64,000 bases of DNA from Artocarpus heterophyllus (GCA_025403435.1 JAJQZP010000045.1:434001-498000); one strand, 5' to 3'; positions 1 through 12,389 are shown, counted from the stretch's first letter. Notes: a model not told the origin generated them from the sequence alone. Numbers and translations are program-made.

Positions 1-854
1 GGTACGACATGACACGACAAAAAATACAAGGATAATCACCACAAGACACTGTTTAAAAAAAAAATTCCCCCCAAGACATTTCCAATTTGGAAATTCTTCA
101 AATAACCTTTCACAAAGAAGGAGAATGAAAGAGTAAAATTCGATAATTAATTTAAAAAAAAAAAACTAAACATAACCTATTAATTTCCCATCTTTGCAAT
201 TGTGTCATTTACTTCTAATAATTCCCCCACTTAATTCAATGGTGCCACTGCTTATTTGTTTCTTTTTTTAATTTTAAATCAATCGCATGCCCACATATCA
301 TTTAACGAATTAACGACATTGGAAAGCTTACGTCAACTAAAAGATGCTTCTCATCTCCTTTTGAAAAAATAATCCAATTTCATCTTTTTTTCTCCTTTGA
401 AACTTTAGGAAAGAGGATTTGAACTCTTATGGTGATGTTGAGTATAAAATTACTATTAAATTATACTTGCAGACAGAAAAAATGAGAAGCATAACACTTT
501 CCAACAAAAAAAAAGAGAGAGAAACATACGCCGTTTTCACAAAAAAATGATGAGAAATTTTAAATGTATAAGCAACATACGACTTATCACTTGAACAACC
601 AAAAAGAAAATTCACAGGTCGTTATATAGACAGAGGAGAAAACATTATTTTTAAACTACATGTCGTTTACCATTTGACAGCATTCAAATGTCGTTTTTCA
701 AAAGAAACGACATCAAATCTCACTTCTCCAACTTTTCCCAGTCTTTCTAAAACTAAAACCTTCTTCCCAAGCTAAGTTTTTCCTTTTTTTTTTCTTCCTC
801 ACAAAAGGTTCAAAAAGAGTCTCAAAAGGGGTAAAAAAAAAAAAAAAAAGAAGC
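1..854. other. AT-rich upstream region of the first gene
   Basis: There is no convincing coding sequence on either strand here. The stretch is AT-rich with several poly-A/poly-T runs, including a run just before the first gene's ATG. It probably holds the promoter and 5' UTR of the gene starting at 855. Short open frames in it have low-complexity or unconvincing translations. I could not identify a specific TATA box or regulatory site. Confidence 0.5.
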
Positions 855-2582
855 ATGATGAACCCACGAACAGACAAGCTTGTTAGGAGGACGACAGTGG
901 TGGCTACAATCACCGCCTCTTACTTTCTCTTAACCGCAGACTATGGCCCCGAACCCAATGCTCTTGACCCCGTAAGCTGCTCTTTTTTTTTTATTATTTA
1001 TCCTTAACTAAATAACTAATCTTTAATTCTTCCGTTTTGATTATTCTTAAATCTTCTTGTTTTGAAGGAAAAAAAAAATGTTGAAATTGAGTTAGAAACA
1101 TTTAAAGATGATTTACAAGCTGGAATTTCAATCTGTACCCTGCCATTTTTTTCGATTGGGGTATAGAGTTTTTGGAGAGCATATTTTGATGCTAGGATTT
1201 TTGGTCATTGCAGTTTGGCTTTTTTTATTGTAGTATTCTTCTGAGCTCCTTCTTAAGCATTGAGCTTTATTTGAAGATTTTCATTTGTTGCATTTTCTTG
1301 TCTTTGTTAGAATTTTCAGCTCGGCTTGAATCTTCATTTTTTACCCTTTTCATTATTTTTGGTTTCTTTTTCTAGGAAGTTGGTTCTTCTTCGTACGACT
1401 GATATTGGTTTTTGGAAAGAGAATGGAATTCTAATTACTGATCACAATTGGCAAGTTGTGTATATGCAGTGATATAAATGTCTAGCATCCATAAATTTTG
1501 AGGCAACTTCTTGTTGTGTGTTATTATTATTATTACTATTATTATTATTTGTTAAATGAAAGATAGGAGGCATCATCGGGAGCTCAAACACATCACGACT
1601 ATGTTGTCACCTGCTCGACGAACCCATCCGGCACAAATATTAGTGAGGGTATTTGCAAAATGAATATCATTTGAACATGTTCTTTGTGTGAAAACCCAAT
1701 TGGCTAGGAGATTATTGAGGAGAAAAAAAGGCTAGGAAGCATAAATAGTAAAAAGCTTGAGAGATCAAAGAAAAAATGGCTTCTGATGCAATAAGAAGCA
1801 GGCCGCTTTTTCCATTAGGTGGTGGAAGATAAGATCTTGGTGTGAAATATTGCTTCCAGTGGTTCACCACTTTATTTATGATGTTCTTCCCTTGTAAGTG
1901 GAATTTTTGATGTTGGGCTGAAGAAATATTCTTACTTTTTAGGTACCTGGTACATCACAATTATGCAGATATGATTAGCTTAATTACGCATGAAGAAAGG
2001 CTGTAGATCAGTTCAATTCTTTTGCTTGTCAAAATGGTTGTTCTGGCACTTCTCTTTTGAGTAATACAAATTTTTACTGGTTTCTCTGATTTACATGTAC
2101 AAAAACACCAGTTGGACTTGATTTTGTTCTCTTTTCTCCTAAAGTTCTAGATTCTTCTTTTTTTATTTTGCCAGGCATTCATCTTCTAATGTTGCCTTAA
2201 CAAAGACTAAGGTTATAGATATAATTAGGTTTCATTTATGGAGATGCAGTAGACATATATATTTTGATCCCAGTCTGCAGTTATTGGGTTACTCAGTTGA
2301 CTAGCCTGCAGGCTATAGTTTGTGAGCCTCAACATTTTCGTGTTTCCATCATAGATTAGTGATAGTCCTTGTTGCTTTTGACTTCCATATTATTTTGGTT
2401 GAATCTGTTCAGTTGATTTGTTGTTGTTCTGAGTACTAACAATAAAAACTTTCCGACAGATTAAGAAGGCGATACAATCAGCAGAAAGTTCTGTCAAAGA
2501 ATTCTTCGTGGGTTCAAAGAATCAATCTCAAGAAAGTCAAGTTGAGAAGCTGGACAGCAATAGCGGAAAGAAACTTCCGTAG
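855..2582 (+). CDS. Small conserved plant membrane-type protein, two exons
   Basis: The coding exons are 855-971 and 2460-2582, joined across a GTAAGC...ACAG intron in phase 0. The product is 79 residues and begins MMNPRTDKLVRRTT. A basic N-terminus (RTDKLVRR) precedes a hydrophobic stretch at about residues 13-28 (TTVVATITASYFLLTA), then the motif DYGPEPNALDP. After the junction come IKKAIQSAESSVKEF and a hydrophilic C-terminus. This layout suggests a single short membrane span or an organelle-targeted peptide. I recall closely similar short plant proteins of unknown function, but no named family. Two ATGs are adjacent and the first is used here. The splice phase and the preserved motifs on both sides of a 1.5-kb intron make the model credible. 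No function can be assigned from sequence. Confidence 0.7.
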
Positions 2583-3018
2583 TTTGGAAAACAGTTAGCT
2601 TTGTACGGTAAAATATCATGGATTTGAGTAAGCTTTCGGCTCTTAGCAAAAGAGGACTAAAAAAGAAAAAATAAATTAAACTTTAGTTTTGAAAATGAGG
2701 AAGCTGTTATGGATTAATTCCTTTTTCTTTGAACTATTTTTAGTTTGTCATTTCTGCTTGCTTGGATTTTGGTTGAGATTTTTGAAGGGCATATGGCTCA
2801 ATGTGTTAAAGGATTCAAAGATCAATCAATGATTCACCTGGCCAAGGGCCTGATAATTATGATTCCAAGTGCAAAGATGCAACATGAGAAGAATAATTTC
2901 TAAATGCGTCTAAATTCCCATGGCATCTGCAAAGTCATGATATGCCATTATTCTTCAATTAGGGTCTTCCAAGCTGCTTTTATTTCTGTCTTCACTGGTT
3001 AGCTGGAAGGAAATAGTT
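2583..3018. other. 3' UTR and intergenic spacer
   Basis: This probably contains the 3' UTR and polyadenylation region of the small gene ending at 2582. I see no coding content. It separates that gene from a possible minus-strand ORF ending at 3019, so the two would converge. Confidence 0.4.
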
Positions 3019-3222
3019 CTATTTCTCGTTCCCTTTTCCTACTTTTTCGAAGAGCTTCTCTTTGCATGTAATTTTCTTGTCGATACTGCCCGAAAATGCC
3101 TTAATGTTGTTCATCCTCGATTTCAATGGATCCGTTGCCGGAGTTCTCCCGTTCTTGAGGGCCTCCTTGCTGCTGCACAAGCTCACAGTCCTGCAGTAGG
3201 CTGCTGTTCTAGAGCAAAACAT
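3019..3222 (-). CDS. Possible small hypothetical protein, low confidence
   Basis: Reading the minus strand from an ATG at 3222 gives a 67-residue frame rich in Ser, Lys and Cys, ending at 3019. The open frame continues upstream to 3363 and crosses several AG dinucleotides, so a spliced 5' part is possible. Base composition is less AT-rich than the surroundings, which is the main hint of coding. I recognise no domain, signal peptide or family. It may instead be an exon of a longer gene or the relic of one. Confidence 0.25.
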   Translation of the reverse strand: MFCSRTAAYCRTVSLCSSKEALKNGRTPATDPLKSRMNNIKAFSGSIDKKITCKEKLFEKVGKGNEK

Positions 3223-4067
3223 TGTGCTCACGGCTAGAGGAAAGCAGGAAAAGCTCAAAGAGGTGATTGCCTGGACAATTATTATGCTGACCAGTAATTG
3301 CAAGGACTGAAAATTTCTTCCGCGGAGGCACCAATCAATAAGGAGGCATTTTTCACAGCACATTTAGACGTTTCACACTTAACATAAATTAGAAGAAATT
3401 AATAAACCTAAATATCAGCCCAATTTATGTCCAGGAACAAATTTTTTATTTGGCCTTTGCAAACAATCATATATGGTTTAACATAGCATGCCACAAGATG
3501 TTAAGGTTTCAGTATATAGAGAGCTTGTCCCATCTCCTCTTTACAAGGAACATTGGCAAAATAAGAACATTCTATACTGAAGTGAGAGGGAAAAAATCAA
3601 AACAAAACAAAATAATAATAATAATAATAAAATGGACACACAGGACAGCAAGGAAGTAATGCTTGAGTAATAAAATGATTGTATGGTATTTGGCAACATG
3701 GACTGAACTTATGAATTTCAACTCAAATAATATAAGACTCTTATATGCTACAGTGTAAAACATAAGTATGTTATATTATTTTATTTGAACTCATGAGTTG
3801 CAACCAAGGTTGCTAAACACCAAGTGTTTAAATTCATAATCATATTCAATAAGAAGAGCATACATAGTGATTAAATTTCTACCAAACAAAACAAAACAAT
3901 GATATAAATAATTTAAGTGCCAAATTGACACTTAACTCGTCTCAACACTTATGGAACCGGTATAATTTTATGATCATTTTAGCTTATCATGCTCTTGATT
4001 AGTCCATCTAAAAATTGGCATAGGCCACAAAGTATGAGTAAGAGGGTGCGCAAATGTTTCGTTATTG
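3223..4067. other. Intergenic DNA left of a copia insertion
   Basis: No gene is recognised. The stretch is AT-rich and includes an (AAT)n/(ATA)n run near 3613-3630. It ends at the left target-site duplication of the copia element that starts at 4073. Confidence 0.4.
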
Positions 4068-4072
4068 GGTTC

Positions 4073-4629
4073 TGTAGTAAAACATTTCTCAATTTCTTTG
4101 CTTTTCTCTGAAGACAAACTGAGACTTGAATAATAAAGAAGAAAAGAATACCAAATGTTTTTTAAGGTTCGACTAATTGTGCCTACGTCCTCATGAACTC
4201 CCTTTGGGAATTCGCTCTGCTTTGATTAATCAACTCAATCCAGAGATTACAACCTCTCAATCTCTCTCTCTATTCACTCCCCTATAAAACCAGAAAAATT
4301 TCCCCTGGGACAATACAACAAGAAACCGAAAGAAAATTTTTCCCTTTCTCTCTCTACTTCTTGCTCTTCAGTACTCTCTCTCGCTAGCATTCTAAAAACA
4401 GAACTGAATTAATTCATCCGGCTATACCAGTGAACATTACACATATATATGTATTATCTTAAAGAGAAGACTCTACCAATAAGAGTAATACACCTTAACA
4501 TTATTTACAACATTTGAGTTGACCATTAAAAATGACACATAAGACTTGTTTTTTAAGTATGATTGGTTGTAACTCCTCATGGCTTGAGTTTGCATCCAAA
4601 TAAAATCATATCTGAATTGAGTTTCAACA
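4073..4629 (-). repeat. 3' LTR of element E1 (complete)
   Basis: This 557-bp LTR has terminal TG...CA on either reading. The outer edge is TGTAGTAAAAC next to GGTTC, and the inner edge ...GTTTCAACA touches the polypurine tract. Its right part (about 4400-4629) matches 9957-10183 with scattered differences, which identifies the pair of terminal repeats. Minus-strand polarity follows from the pol fragments. Confidence 0.85.
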
Positions 4630-4704
4630 ATCTCCACCTTAGTTCATATATGATTCCTTCGGCAGAACTTCTTCCCAAAGATCCTAGCTCAAACACCTTG
4701 TCAA

Positions 4705-7581
4705 TCACCCATTTTCAATTCCTAGCAAGTCTAAGCAATGAATGAACTTACTAAGAGTCACTACCTTAGTTCCAATGTCAGCTGGATTTTCATCTGTAGA
4801 AACCTTTTCAACTCTAATAATCCCTTGAGCAATCTTCTCTCGAATAAAGTGGAGCCTCACCTCAACATGCTTAGTTCTATCATGGAACACAAGATTCTTA
4901 CACAAGTGTAGAGCACTCTGATTGTCTAAAAAAAATTTTGTTGTGCCTTTATAGATTTTTAATTCACGAAGGAGCTCTTGAACCCATATTCCTTCTTTTA
5001 CAGCCTCTGTTGTAGCTATATATTCTGCTTCAGTCGTAGAAAGAGCTACCACAGGTTGTAATTGTGACTTCCAGCTGATGCAGTTCCCACTTTCAAAGAC
5101 AACATATGCTGTAGTTGACTTTCTGCTATATCTATCCCCTGTATAGCCTGAATCAACAAAACCTTCAACTTCAACACTCTTCCTTCGGCTAGAATAATGA
5201 AGACCAACATCAGTTGAACCTGATATATATCTCAACAATCATTTCACAACTTTCCAGTGCTCTTTCTCTAGTTTTGACATATATCTACTCAAGTTACTTA
5301 TGGCATGTGCAAGGTCTGGTCGAATGCAAACCATAGAATACATTACAGAACCCACTGTACTTGAATATGGAAACTTGGACATGTACTACATTTCTTCTGA
5401 AGTCTCAGAACACTATTGCTTAGATAACTGAAATTGGCTAGTCAAGGGCTGTTTAGTTGGTTTTGTTCCTGTCATGGAGAACTTCTGAACTAATTTCTCT
5501 AAATACCTTCTCTGATTCAAGAAATGTGACCCTTCTTCCTATCCCTTATAATATTTATACCCAATATCTTCCTTGCTTCTCCAAGATACTTCATGTCAAA
5601 CTTAGGTTTCAGCATCTTTTTCATTTTGTCTATCTTTTTCTTTTCCTTACTTATTAGCAACATATCATCTACATATAAAAGTAGATACTCAGCTTCATCT
5701 ATACTTTCTCCCCTAAAATAGAGCATGGATCATAGGAACTTCTTGTGAACCCTTGTTGAATCATAAAGGTATCAAACCTTATATTCCACTACCTAGGTGA
5801 CTGTTAAGTCCATACAAGGATTTTACCAGCTTGCAATCTAGATCTTTATTGTTTTGAACCTTAAAACCTTTGGGTTGCTCCATGAAAATATCTTCTTCAA
5901 GGTCTCCATGTAAAAACGTTGTTTTTACATCCATTTGTTCCAATTCAAGTTCAAACTATGCAACAGAGATAACATAATCCTTATAGTCTTATACTTGATT
6001 GCTGGAGAAAATATTTCATTGAAATCCACATCTTCCTTTTCTGTAAATCCTTTTGCCACCAACCTGGCGTTATATTTCATAGGCTCAAATGAAGAAGCAC
6101 CTTCTTTAAGTTTAAAAATCCACTTACAATCAACAATGGACTTAGTTTCTGGTCTACTTACCATCACCCATGTGTTGTTTTTATATAACGAATTTATTTC
6201 TTCCTTCATTGCAGCCATCCAGTGCTTAGAATCCTTGCAGGACACACCTTCTTGATAAGACAGGCTCAATTCTCTCAACATCTATTGCAATCATGAATGC
6301 ATATGCCAGAAGATCTGTAAGAGCAGAAAATCTATATCTCTGTGTGGGCTTAACCACTCTCTTTTGTCTATCTCTTACCAAGTTATAGTCCCTCAAAGAT
6401 TCAGCTGATTGATTTTGACTTGGCTCATGTTAATCCTCTTCTGAAATAGGAACTTCTTATTAGTGTGTATCAACTTCTGTTCTTGTGTCTTGGGAACCTT
6501 CAGCTCCCTTATTTTGAGAACCAACACTTCGAGCATTCTACACCAGCTCCACATGAAGTGGACTGTCTCCCTCTTGATGTAAGGGAAAGGGCATTAGGCT
6601 TATTTGTTTTTCTATAGTACATGCATGGTTAGTATCTTGATCTTCTTGACTTGCGGTTAGTTTTATGCAAACAAGGAAAATCATATTCATTAAACATAAC
6701 ATCCTTACTATTTATGGTCTTAAAGCCTTGAACCTGTCTAACCCACAGCCTATACCCTTTAACACCATGGGGATATCCTAAGAAAATACACTTAATAGAC
6801 CTAGGTTCTAACTTTCCCTCTTATTGGTGTGCATAAGTAGCACACCCAAATTGTCTAAGGTGCATGAAGTCAAGGGGCTTTCCATTCCACTTTTCTTCTA
6901 GTGTTTTAAAGTCAATGGCATTAAAAGGACTTTTATTAATTAGGTAAGCAGTAGTCATAACAGATTCTCCCCAAAAACTCTTTGGTAAGCCTGAATTAAA
7001 TAACATACATCTAGATTTATTCATAAGAGTTCTATTCATCCTTTTTGCAACCCTATTTTACTGAGGGGTTTTTCTCACAGCTCTGTGCCTCTGAATTCCC
7101 TGTTCCTTATGAAAACCATCGAAGACATCATTACAGAATTCTAAACCATTGTCGGTAATAAGGGTCTTAATTTTCCTATCCGTTTATTGATTTTGCCTTT
7201 GCCAAGTAGTTTTTGCTGCTACGTTTCTTGTAAACGTCTGTCACTTATATGACCCATTCTTCTATGCCAAAGTAAAACCTAAGTATCCTCGGGAGCTGTT
7301 ACAATAGAATTTTTTCCTACGAAAACTTCTCCCATCATGTGGTAAAGACCATCCTTTTTTACTCTTTTTATTACAACTAGAAACCGTCTGCAGACTCTCA
7401 TTTTTCCTTTTTTTGTCTTGATCACATAGCCTGCATCATCCAACATGCCTAAGGAAATTAAATTCCTTGTTAGGCTTGGTACATATCTTGCATTTCTTAA
7501 AAGCCTTAGAGAACCATCAAACATTTTGAAGCTTGTTGTACCAATTCCCTCCACCTGACAAGTATGGCTATCGCCCATCAT
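4705..7581 (-). pseudogene. Broken copia pol of element E1
   Basis: Going 5' to 3' on the minus strand: 7581-7279 is a protease/pre-integrase stretch (RYVPSLTRNLISLGMLDDAG); 7039-6821 is an integrase tail (LPKSFWGESVMTTAYLINKSP); 6281-5925 is the start of reverse transcriptase (KWIFKLKEG, YNARLVAKGFTEKE); 5726-5517 contains the catalytic motif YVDDMLL; 5238-4705 is RNase H with AEYIA, DNQSALHL, DRTKHVEV and NPADIGTK. Several frameshifts and stops separate these blocks, and the front of the polyprotein (gag, zinc knuckle, protease active site) is missing. Wording of the motifs fits the TNT1-94 (Tork-like) group, at moderate confidence. No functional product is expected. Confidence 0.85.
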
Positions 7582-8464
7582 AAATTTGCCACCATTTAAT
7601 TTGTGACGACCCGCTTTTTCGGGCAGTCACTTTACTTTCTTAAGCAGTAATCTTACTTACTCAGTAAGAAAAATACTGAATTAAATTTTTTTTTCTTAAA
7701 CATTCTTTGAAATGTTTTTTAAAAACTATTGCGACCTCTGTCGCTATTCAAGTCGAGACCTTGCTCAACACTTGACTTTAAAATCATTCAAATCATTTCT
7801 TAAAACTTAATAAGAAACATTTACTAAAACATAACTTAAAACTTAACATTATAATTATAGTAAATAGTTCCTAACTGTATCTTAAAACTTGAAAATATTT
7901 CTTAAAACTTTGCTTTTCTTAAAACTTTGAAAACACTATATTAAATAGTGGAAAATATTTCTTTTAAACAGCGAAAACTTACTGTAGTGGTATCCATACC
8001 CAAATCCTCGCATCTGTCCTCCGCAGCACCCAGCTCTTCTAATGGATCCTATTGGTCGCCCACATAATACCTACAGCATGAAGAAACTTTTAATGAGCTT
8101 TCACTCAGTAAGTTCAAACATAAGCTCAAAAATCATTTAAAACATGCTTTAGAAACTTTTCTCATGGAAAAATTTTTCTTAAAACTTTTTTCATAAACAT
8201 TTTTTATAAAATATTTCTAAAACATTTCTCATAAACGCTTTCATAAAGCATTTCTGTAACTTTTTCATAAATGTTTTTCATAAAATATTTAACATAAATC
8301 AATCCTCAGATTGCTCTTCATAAACGTCATTTATGTTTTCATAAACACTTAATATAAAACATTGCTCAAAATATTTTCCATAGCATATAAATGTTTTATA
8401 ACAAGGAAAACCAATAAAATCAAAATGCATGTTTCCATTTATGCTCAATTATTAACTTCAATTA

Positions 8465-8620
8465 TGAGCATTTTATGAATGTTCTTTTCTTACTTTAACA
8501 CTTTACCTTCGTTTCTTAACTTTCCTTATCTTACTTTAACTTTCTATCCTTGTTTCTTATCTTATTTTAACTTTCTATCCTTGTTCCTTATCTTTCTTTA
8601 TCTTACTTTAACCTTTAGTG
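8465..8620. repeat. Degenerate tandem repeat of a CTTACTTTAACTTTC-type unit
   Basis: Roughly 40-bp units built from 'cttactttaac', 'tttctatcctt' and 'gtttcttat' recur three to four times with small changes. They lie inside the gypsy-like LTR fragment. Confidence 0.5.
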
Positions 8621-8869
8621 TTCGTACCAACAGCTTTAATCATGAGATCATAAATGTGATACTTTTCTTGTGGAAGACTTAAGACCATCGAACTTCGAGG
8701 TTATGTACTTCACATCTAGGAGGTCCAACTTTAACTTTACTTTCATTACCTCACAATGAGGAGGCTGGTATGATACTTTCTCTTTTTCTTTATGTTGCTT
8801 GTTATTAACTTTAGTGAGCATAACAAATGCAATCACATCATATGCAAACACACTTGCAATTCATAGTAG

Positions 8870-9250
8870 TACTGTAAAATTTATTGCATAACAAATGCAA
8901 CCTATTGTATAACAAATGTAACATAAAATGTAAACACATTTTACAAATCATAACTTGTATTCTGAAACTTATTGCATAACAAATGCAACTTATTACGTAA
9001 CAAATACATCATAAAACTTATAAGTTAAACTATAAAACATTATGCATTATCATAATGCAAAACATACTTTAAATACTTTAAAAATCATAACTTGAACTTT
9101 TAAAAACATTATGTATATTAATATGCAAATAGACTTTAAACATAATAGTTGCAAATTCATTGCAAATCTTCTTTTGTACTTTAAAACTTTTTGCATAATA
9201 AATGCAAACATACTTTAAAAGAAACTTGCATAATAGTTGCAAATACATTT
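8870..9250. repeat. Degenerate short repeats (TTGCATAACAAATGCAA-type)
   Basis: Variants of 'attgcataacaaatgcaac' and 'ttttaaaactt' recur many times. The core GCATAACAAATGC is itself partly self-complementary. This lies in the gypsy-like LTR fragment and is probably part of that LTR. Confidence 0.45.
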
Positions 9251-9956
9251 ACAAATGTATATGCAAGCATTTAAAAACTATTTACTTCATGTTGTAGGTG
9301 AAGTCTGAACTCACCCGAACTATGCTCTAGCATTCTCTATTCCGTTCATGTCTCATTCCTTTTTCCTTCCATTAGTCGACTTCTGTGTCTTGATCATACG
9401 ACAGTCGACTTATTAGTTAACTTTCTTTATCATCAATCCACTTGATTGATAACTTAACTTAAACCTTAAACATTCATTCCTTCTTAAATTCTCTGTCCCA
9501 TGTGACAGTTTCGTTACTTAACGCATAACGGAATATTTTTCGTCTAATAACGTTATGCTAAATCGGAGTATTCGACTCCGTTCTAGCCGTTTCCTTGATA
9601 ATGACAAATTTACCTTTAACGGGTTTTCGTCCATTTAGTAACTCTATAAAACCCATTGCTTAACTTTACCGTTCCATTTCTTACATGTTACGAAAAAATT
9701 CCCGTGAAGGAGCGTTTTCAAACATCGACCGTTTCGGGTCCACTTTGGCCATTTTCATAAAATGACCATTTTGCCCTTAATCACTTTTTCTTTCATTCTT
9801 TCCTTAACTAAACTTTAATTTCCTTAAAACTTAACATCTATGATACTTACTGCCTACAGCAGTATAGAAAACCAACGTTCCCTAGTGAAAATCCAGTTTT
9901 CACACAATTTTACGGTTTGGGCCCAAAATATAAAAATATTTACATTTTTGCCCTTA

Positions 9957-10183
9957 GAACTGAATTAATTCATCCTGCTATACCAGTGAACCTTACACGT
10001 ATATGTATTATCTTAAAGATAAGACTCTACCAATAAGAGTAATACACCTCAGCATTATTTACAACATTTGAGCTAACCATTAAAAATGAGACATAAGACT
10101 TGTTTGATAAGTATGATTGGCTGTAACTCCTTATGGCTTGAGTTTGCATCCAAATAAAATCATATCTGAACTAATTTTCAACA
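9957..10183 (-). repeat. Truncated 5' LTR of element E1
   Basis: This 227-bp copy matches 4400-4629 (common text from AGAACTGAATTAATTCATCC onward) and ends ...TTTTCAACA before the duplicated GGTTC. The remaining ~330 bp present in the other LTR, and the primer-binding site, are absent. That marks a deletion junction with the gypsy-like fragment. Confidence 0.8.
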
Positions 10184-10188
10184 GGTTC

Positions 10189-12389
10189 CTAAACAAGCAT
10201 TGCGTCATCTAGAATTTTTTCCATCAATTGAGCCTCATGTTTCTTGAGTTTCTGAAAAAACTTGCATCGGATAACAAATTTTTATCGCCATTTCTTGCTA
10301 AAAATGTCAGCAAACCAAGTGGCATTACATGCGCCAAAAACCTAAAATTATGCTTCAAACACCATGAGTTAGCACCTACATTATTATCATTAAGCCCCTA
10401 AACTCCAAAACGTTGTTGGTGGCTATGCAAATTCGCAGCCTAATTGCCCCCGTGTTAAGAATTAACTAATGATGATGTCGAGGTCGAACGGTAGGCCGAT
10501 TATGCAGCATGTCAGAGGAATTTCGTGGTTTAAGGTAACGATGCCTATAAATTGATCTTCAACTTCAATCCGGTACAACATCCTGCTACCAGCCACAACG
10601 TGGGAGGTTTTTGAGTTGTATGGATTTCTCGCTCTAATGATGAGCAGACGACATAAATCTTTTAGGTTTTTCATTAATATATAAATGATTATTAAAATGA
10701 ATTGATTTATGGTCAGTTTGTTTAAAAGTTTGGATCAGTTTAAACCATTTTACTATGTTATTTTATCTCATAAAAATTTAAATTTATGTTTAAACTTCTT
10801 GTTCAAACTTGTGAACTAAACAAGCTTTTAGATGAACACAATTATTAATAAATCAATTATAGTTTAGGATAAGTATGATATATATATATATATATATATT
10901 TCCATTAGAAATATATCAATGTCTTTACCGTAGAATCATTTGCTCCGACCGTCAAATAAGCCACCTATTTAATTGTTGATTATTAATTCGATGTCATATT
11001 GTTATTAAAATAATGCGATAGAAATAAAGAATAAAAACACACAGAGAATTTACATGAAAACCAAAAATGGAAAAAAACCACAGGCAGAGGAGAAAAAAAT
11101 CACTAAACTCGTAAAGATTACAATTAAGACGTTAGGGAGGCTCAAAATTCGCTAATAATAAAAACCCTAACGCAATGTTTCATATATATAGGTATAGAAA
11201 AAACCCTATTGGCCCAAAAACATAAACTAAACAACTCAAAAATAACGGTCCGTACTGTGAGGGCGGAGCCCCCACACCTCTTGCGAGATCAGTGGTGGGC
11301 TACAGAATTAGGCCTATTGGTCCGATCCCTCCGCTATCACGACATATCTTATGAAAAATCTCAATTTTGTTTTTCATTACAATTGTCCTACTGCAAACTT
11401 TTCGGGTCGAACCAAATTGAATTCGGGTAGTCATCAGACTTTAACACATATCTTTTGGTATACAAACCTTATATACACAATAAAATTGTATTAATGATAA
11501 AGGTGTTTTAACTTGCTCCATATACAATCAACAATATAAAAATGACGAGGACACATATTAATCCATAAAATATTCGCTTTATTAATTATTAATTTAAAAT
11601 GTTATAAATACAACTATAATATTTATTTGATCTTTTGATCAAACAAATATATTGATGATGGTTATATTATGATAAACTCTTGTGGTTTTGTTGATTTCGT
11701 AAAAATAAAAATGTTCAGGTACATTTAAGAAAAAACTTTTCAAATTACAATAATTATATAGCATAAAAGTTGACGATTATTATATTAACTTCTAAGTAAT
11801 TATATTATTTTTCTTAGCAAAAAAAGTGATTATATTATTTTTTAAAATTTTATTATATTTCAATTTTACTTTTGTGGACATAACATGTGGTATAAGATTT
11901 TGTTTCATACATAAGTTAAAATTTTAAGTTCCAACTTACTAAAGTGTAAAACTTTTATATGTTGTAATAATTTGTTATAATGTAAAGGTCTTATATACTA
12001 CAGTGTTTAAATTCTAACTTACTCCCTAAACTAAGTGTTAAGAAAGAGAGGGAAAAAAAACATTTTTTTGAAACTTAAAGAAATAATTGATTTAAAAAAA
12101 CTTCAAAATAAATAATATATTTATCAGATATATAAATTATTTATTATGAATACAATATTTATTAGAAATAATTAAATTATTTAATCTTAGCAAATATAAT
12201 ATTTATTTAAAATATTTTTACACCTGCTATTATTTAAAAAAAAATCGAAGAAGCTGTTATTTATTTTATTTTTGGTGCTTGCTTGTCTGAGATTCCGTTT
12301 TCTCTAATTTACGTTTTAGTCCTCAAAATTAAGACTAATTAGTAAAGTCGTCGATAAGTCCAGTTTTTTATATAGATGACCTGCTCCAA
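10189..12389. other. Intergenic region with a possible LTR relic
   Basis: No gene is convincing. A minus-strand frame at 10674-10462 (70 residues, containing RIEVEDQFIGIVTLN) is less AT-rich than its surroundings, but I recognise no family. Between about 11020 and 11430 the sequence ('acacacagagaatttacatgaaaacc', 'accacaggcagagg', 'aagattacaatta') resembles LTR text of plant copia elements and may be an old LTR relic. The rest is AT-rich, with a dinucleotide run at 10878-10899. Confidence 0.35.
10878..10899. repeat. (AT)n microsatellite
   Basis: About eleven uninterrupted AT dinucleotides. Confidence 0.9.

Larger units (their letters stand above)
7602..9956. mobile_element. Gypsy-type LTR fragment inside element E1
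   Basis: The segment starts TGTGACGACCCGC, a typical opening of plant Ty3/gypsy LTRs, directly after copia pre-integrase sequence. It runs about 2.35 kb without coding sequence and ends abruptly at the truncated copia LTR (9957). It is AT-rich with many degenerate short repeats. No matching second LTR, primer site or polypurine tract is visible, so it looks like a solo or truncated LTR. I inferred the right edge only from where the copia LTR similarity resumes. The strand is probably plus if the TGTGACG end is the LTR start. Confidence 0.5.
4073..10183 (-). mobile_element. Ty1/copia retrotransposon, degraded and chimeric (element E1)
   Basis: The outer ends are precise. A left LTR begins TGTAGTAAAAC at 4073, and a right LTR copy ends TTTTCAACA at 10183. 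Both are flanked by the same 5-bp duplication GGTTC (4068-4072 and 10184-10188). Read on the minus strand, the polypurine tract AAGGTGGAGAT (4630-4640) abuts the 3' LTR start TGTTGAAACTC. Pol remnants between 4705 and 7581 show RNase H, reverse transcriptase, integrase and pre-integrase pieces of the TNT1-94 kind. The gag region, primer site and part of the 5' LTR are gone; a gypsy-like LTR fragment occupies that place (7602-9956). The element is dead. Confidence 0.85.

Noticed and set aside
8870..9250. CRISPR-like array of short repeats
   Set aside because: The repeats are degenerate, with no constant spacer length, in plant nuclear DNA inside an LTR.
7602..9956. Normal leader and gag region of the copia element E1
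   Set aside because: No gag text in any frame, no primer site next to the LTR, and an abrupt TGTGACGACCC start typical of gypsy LTRs.
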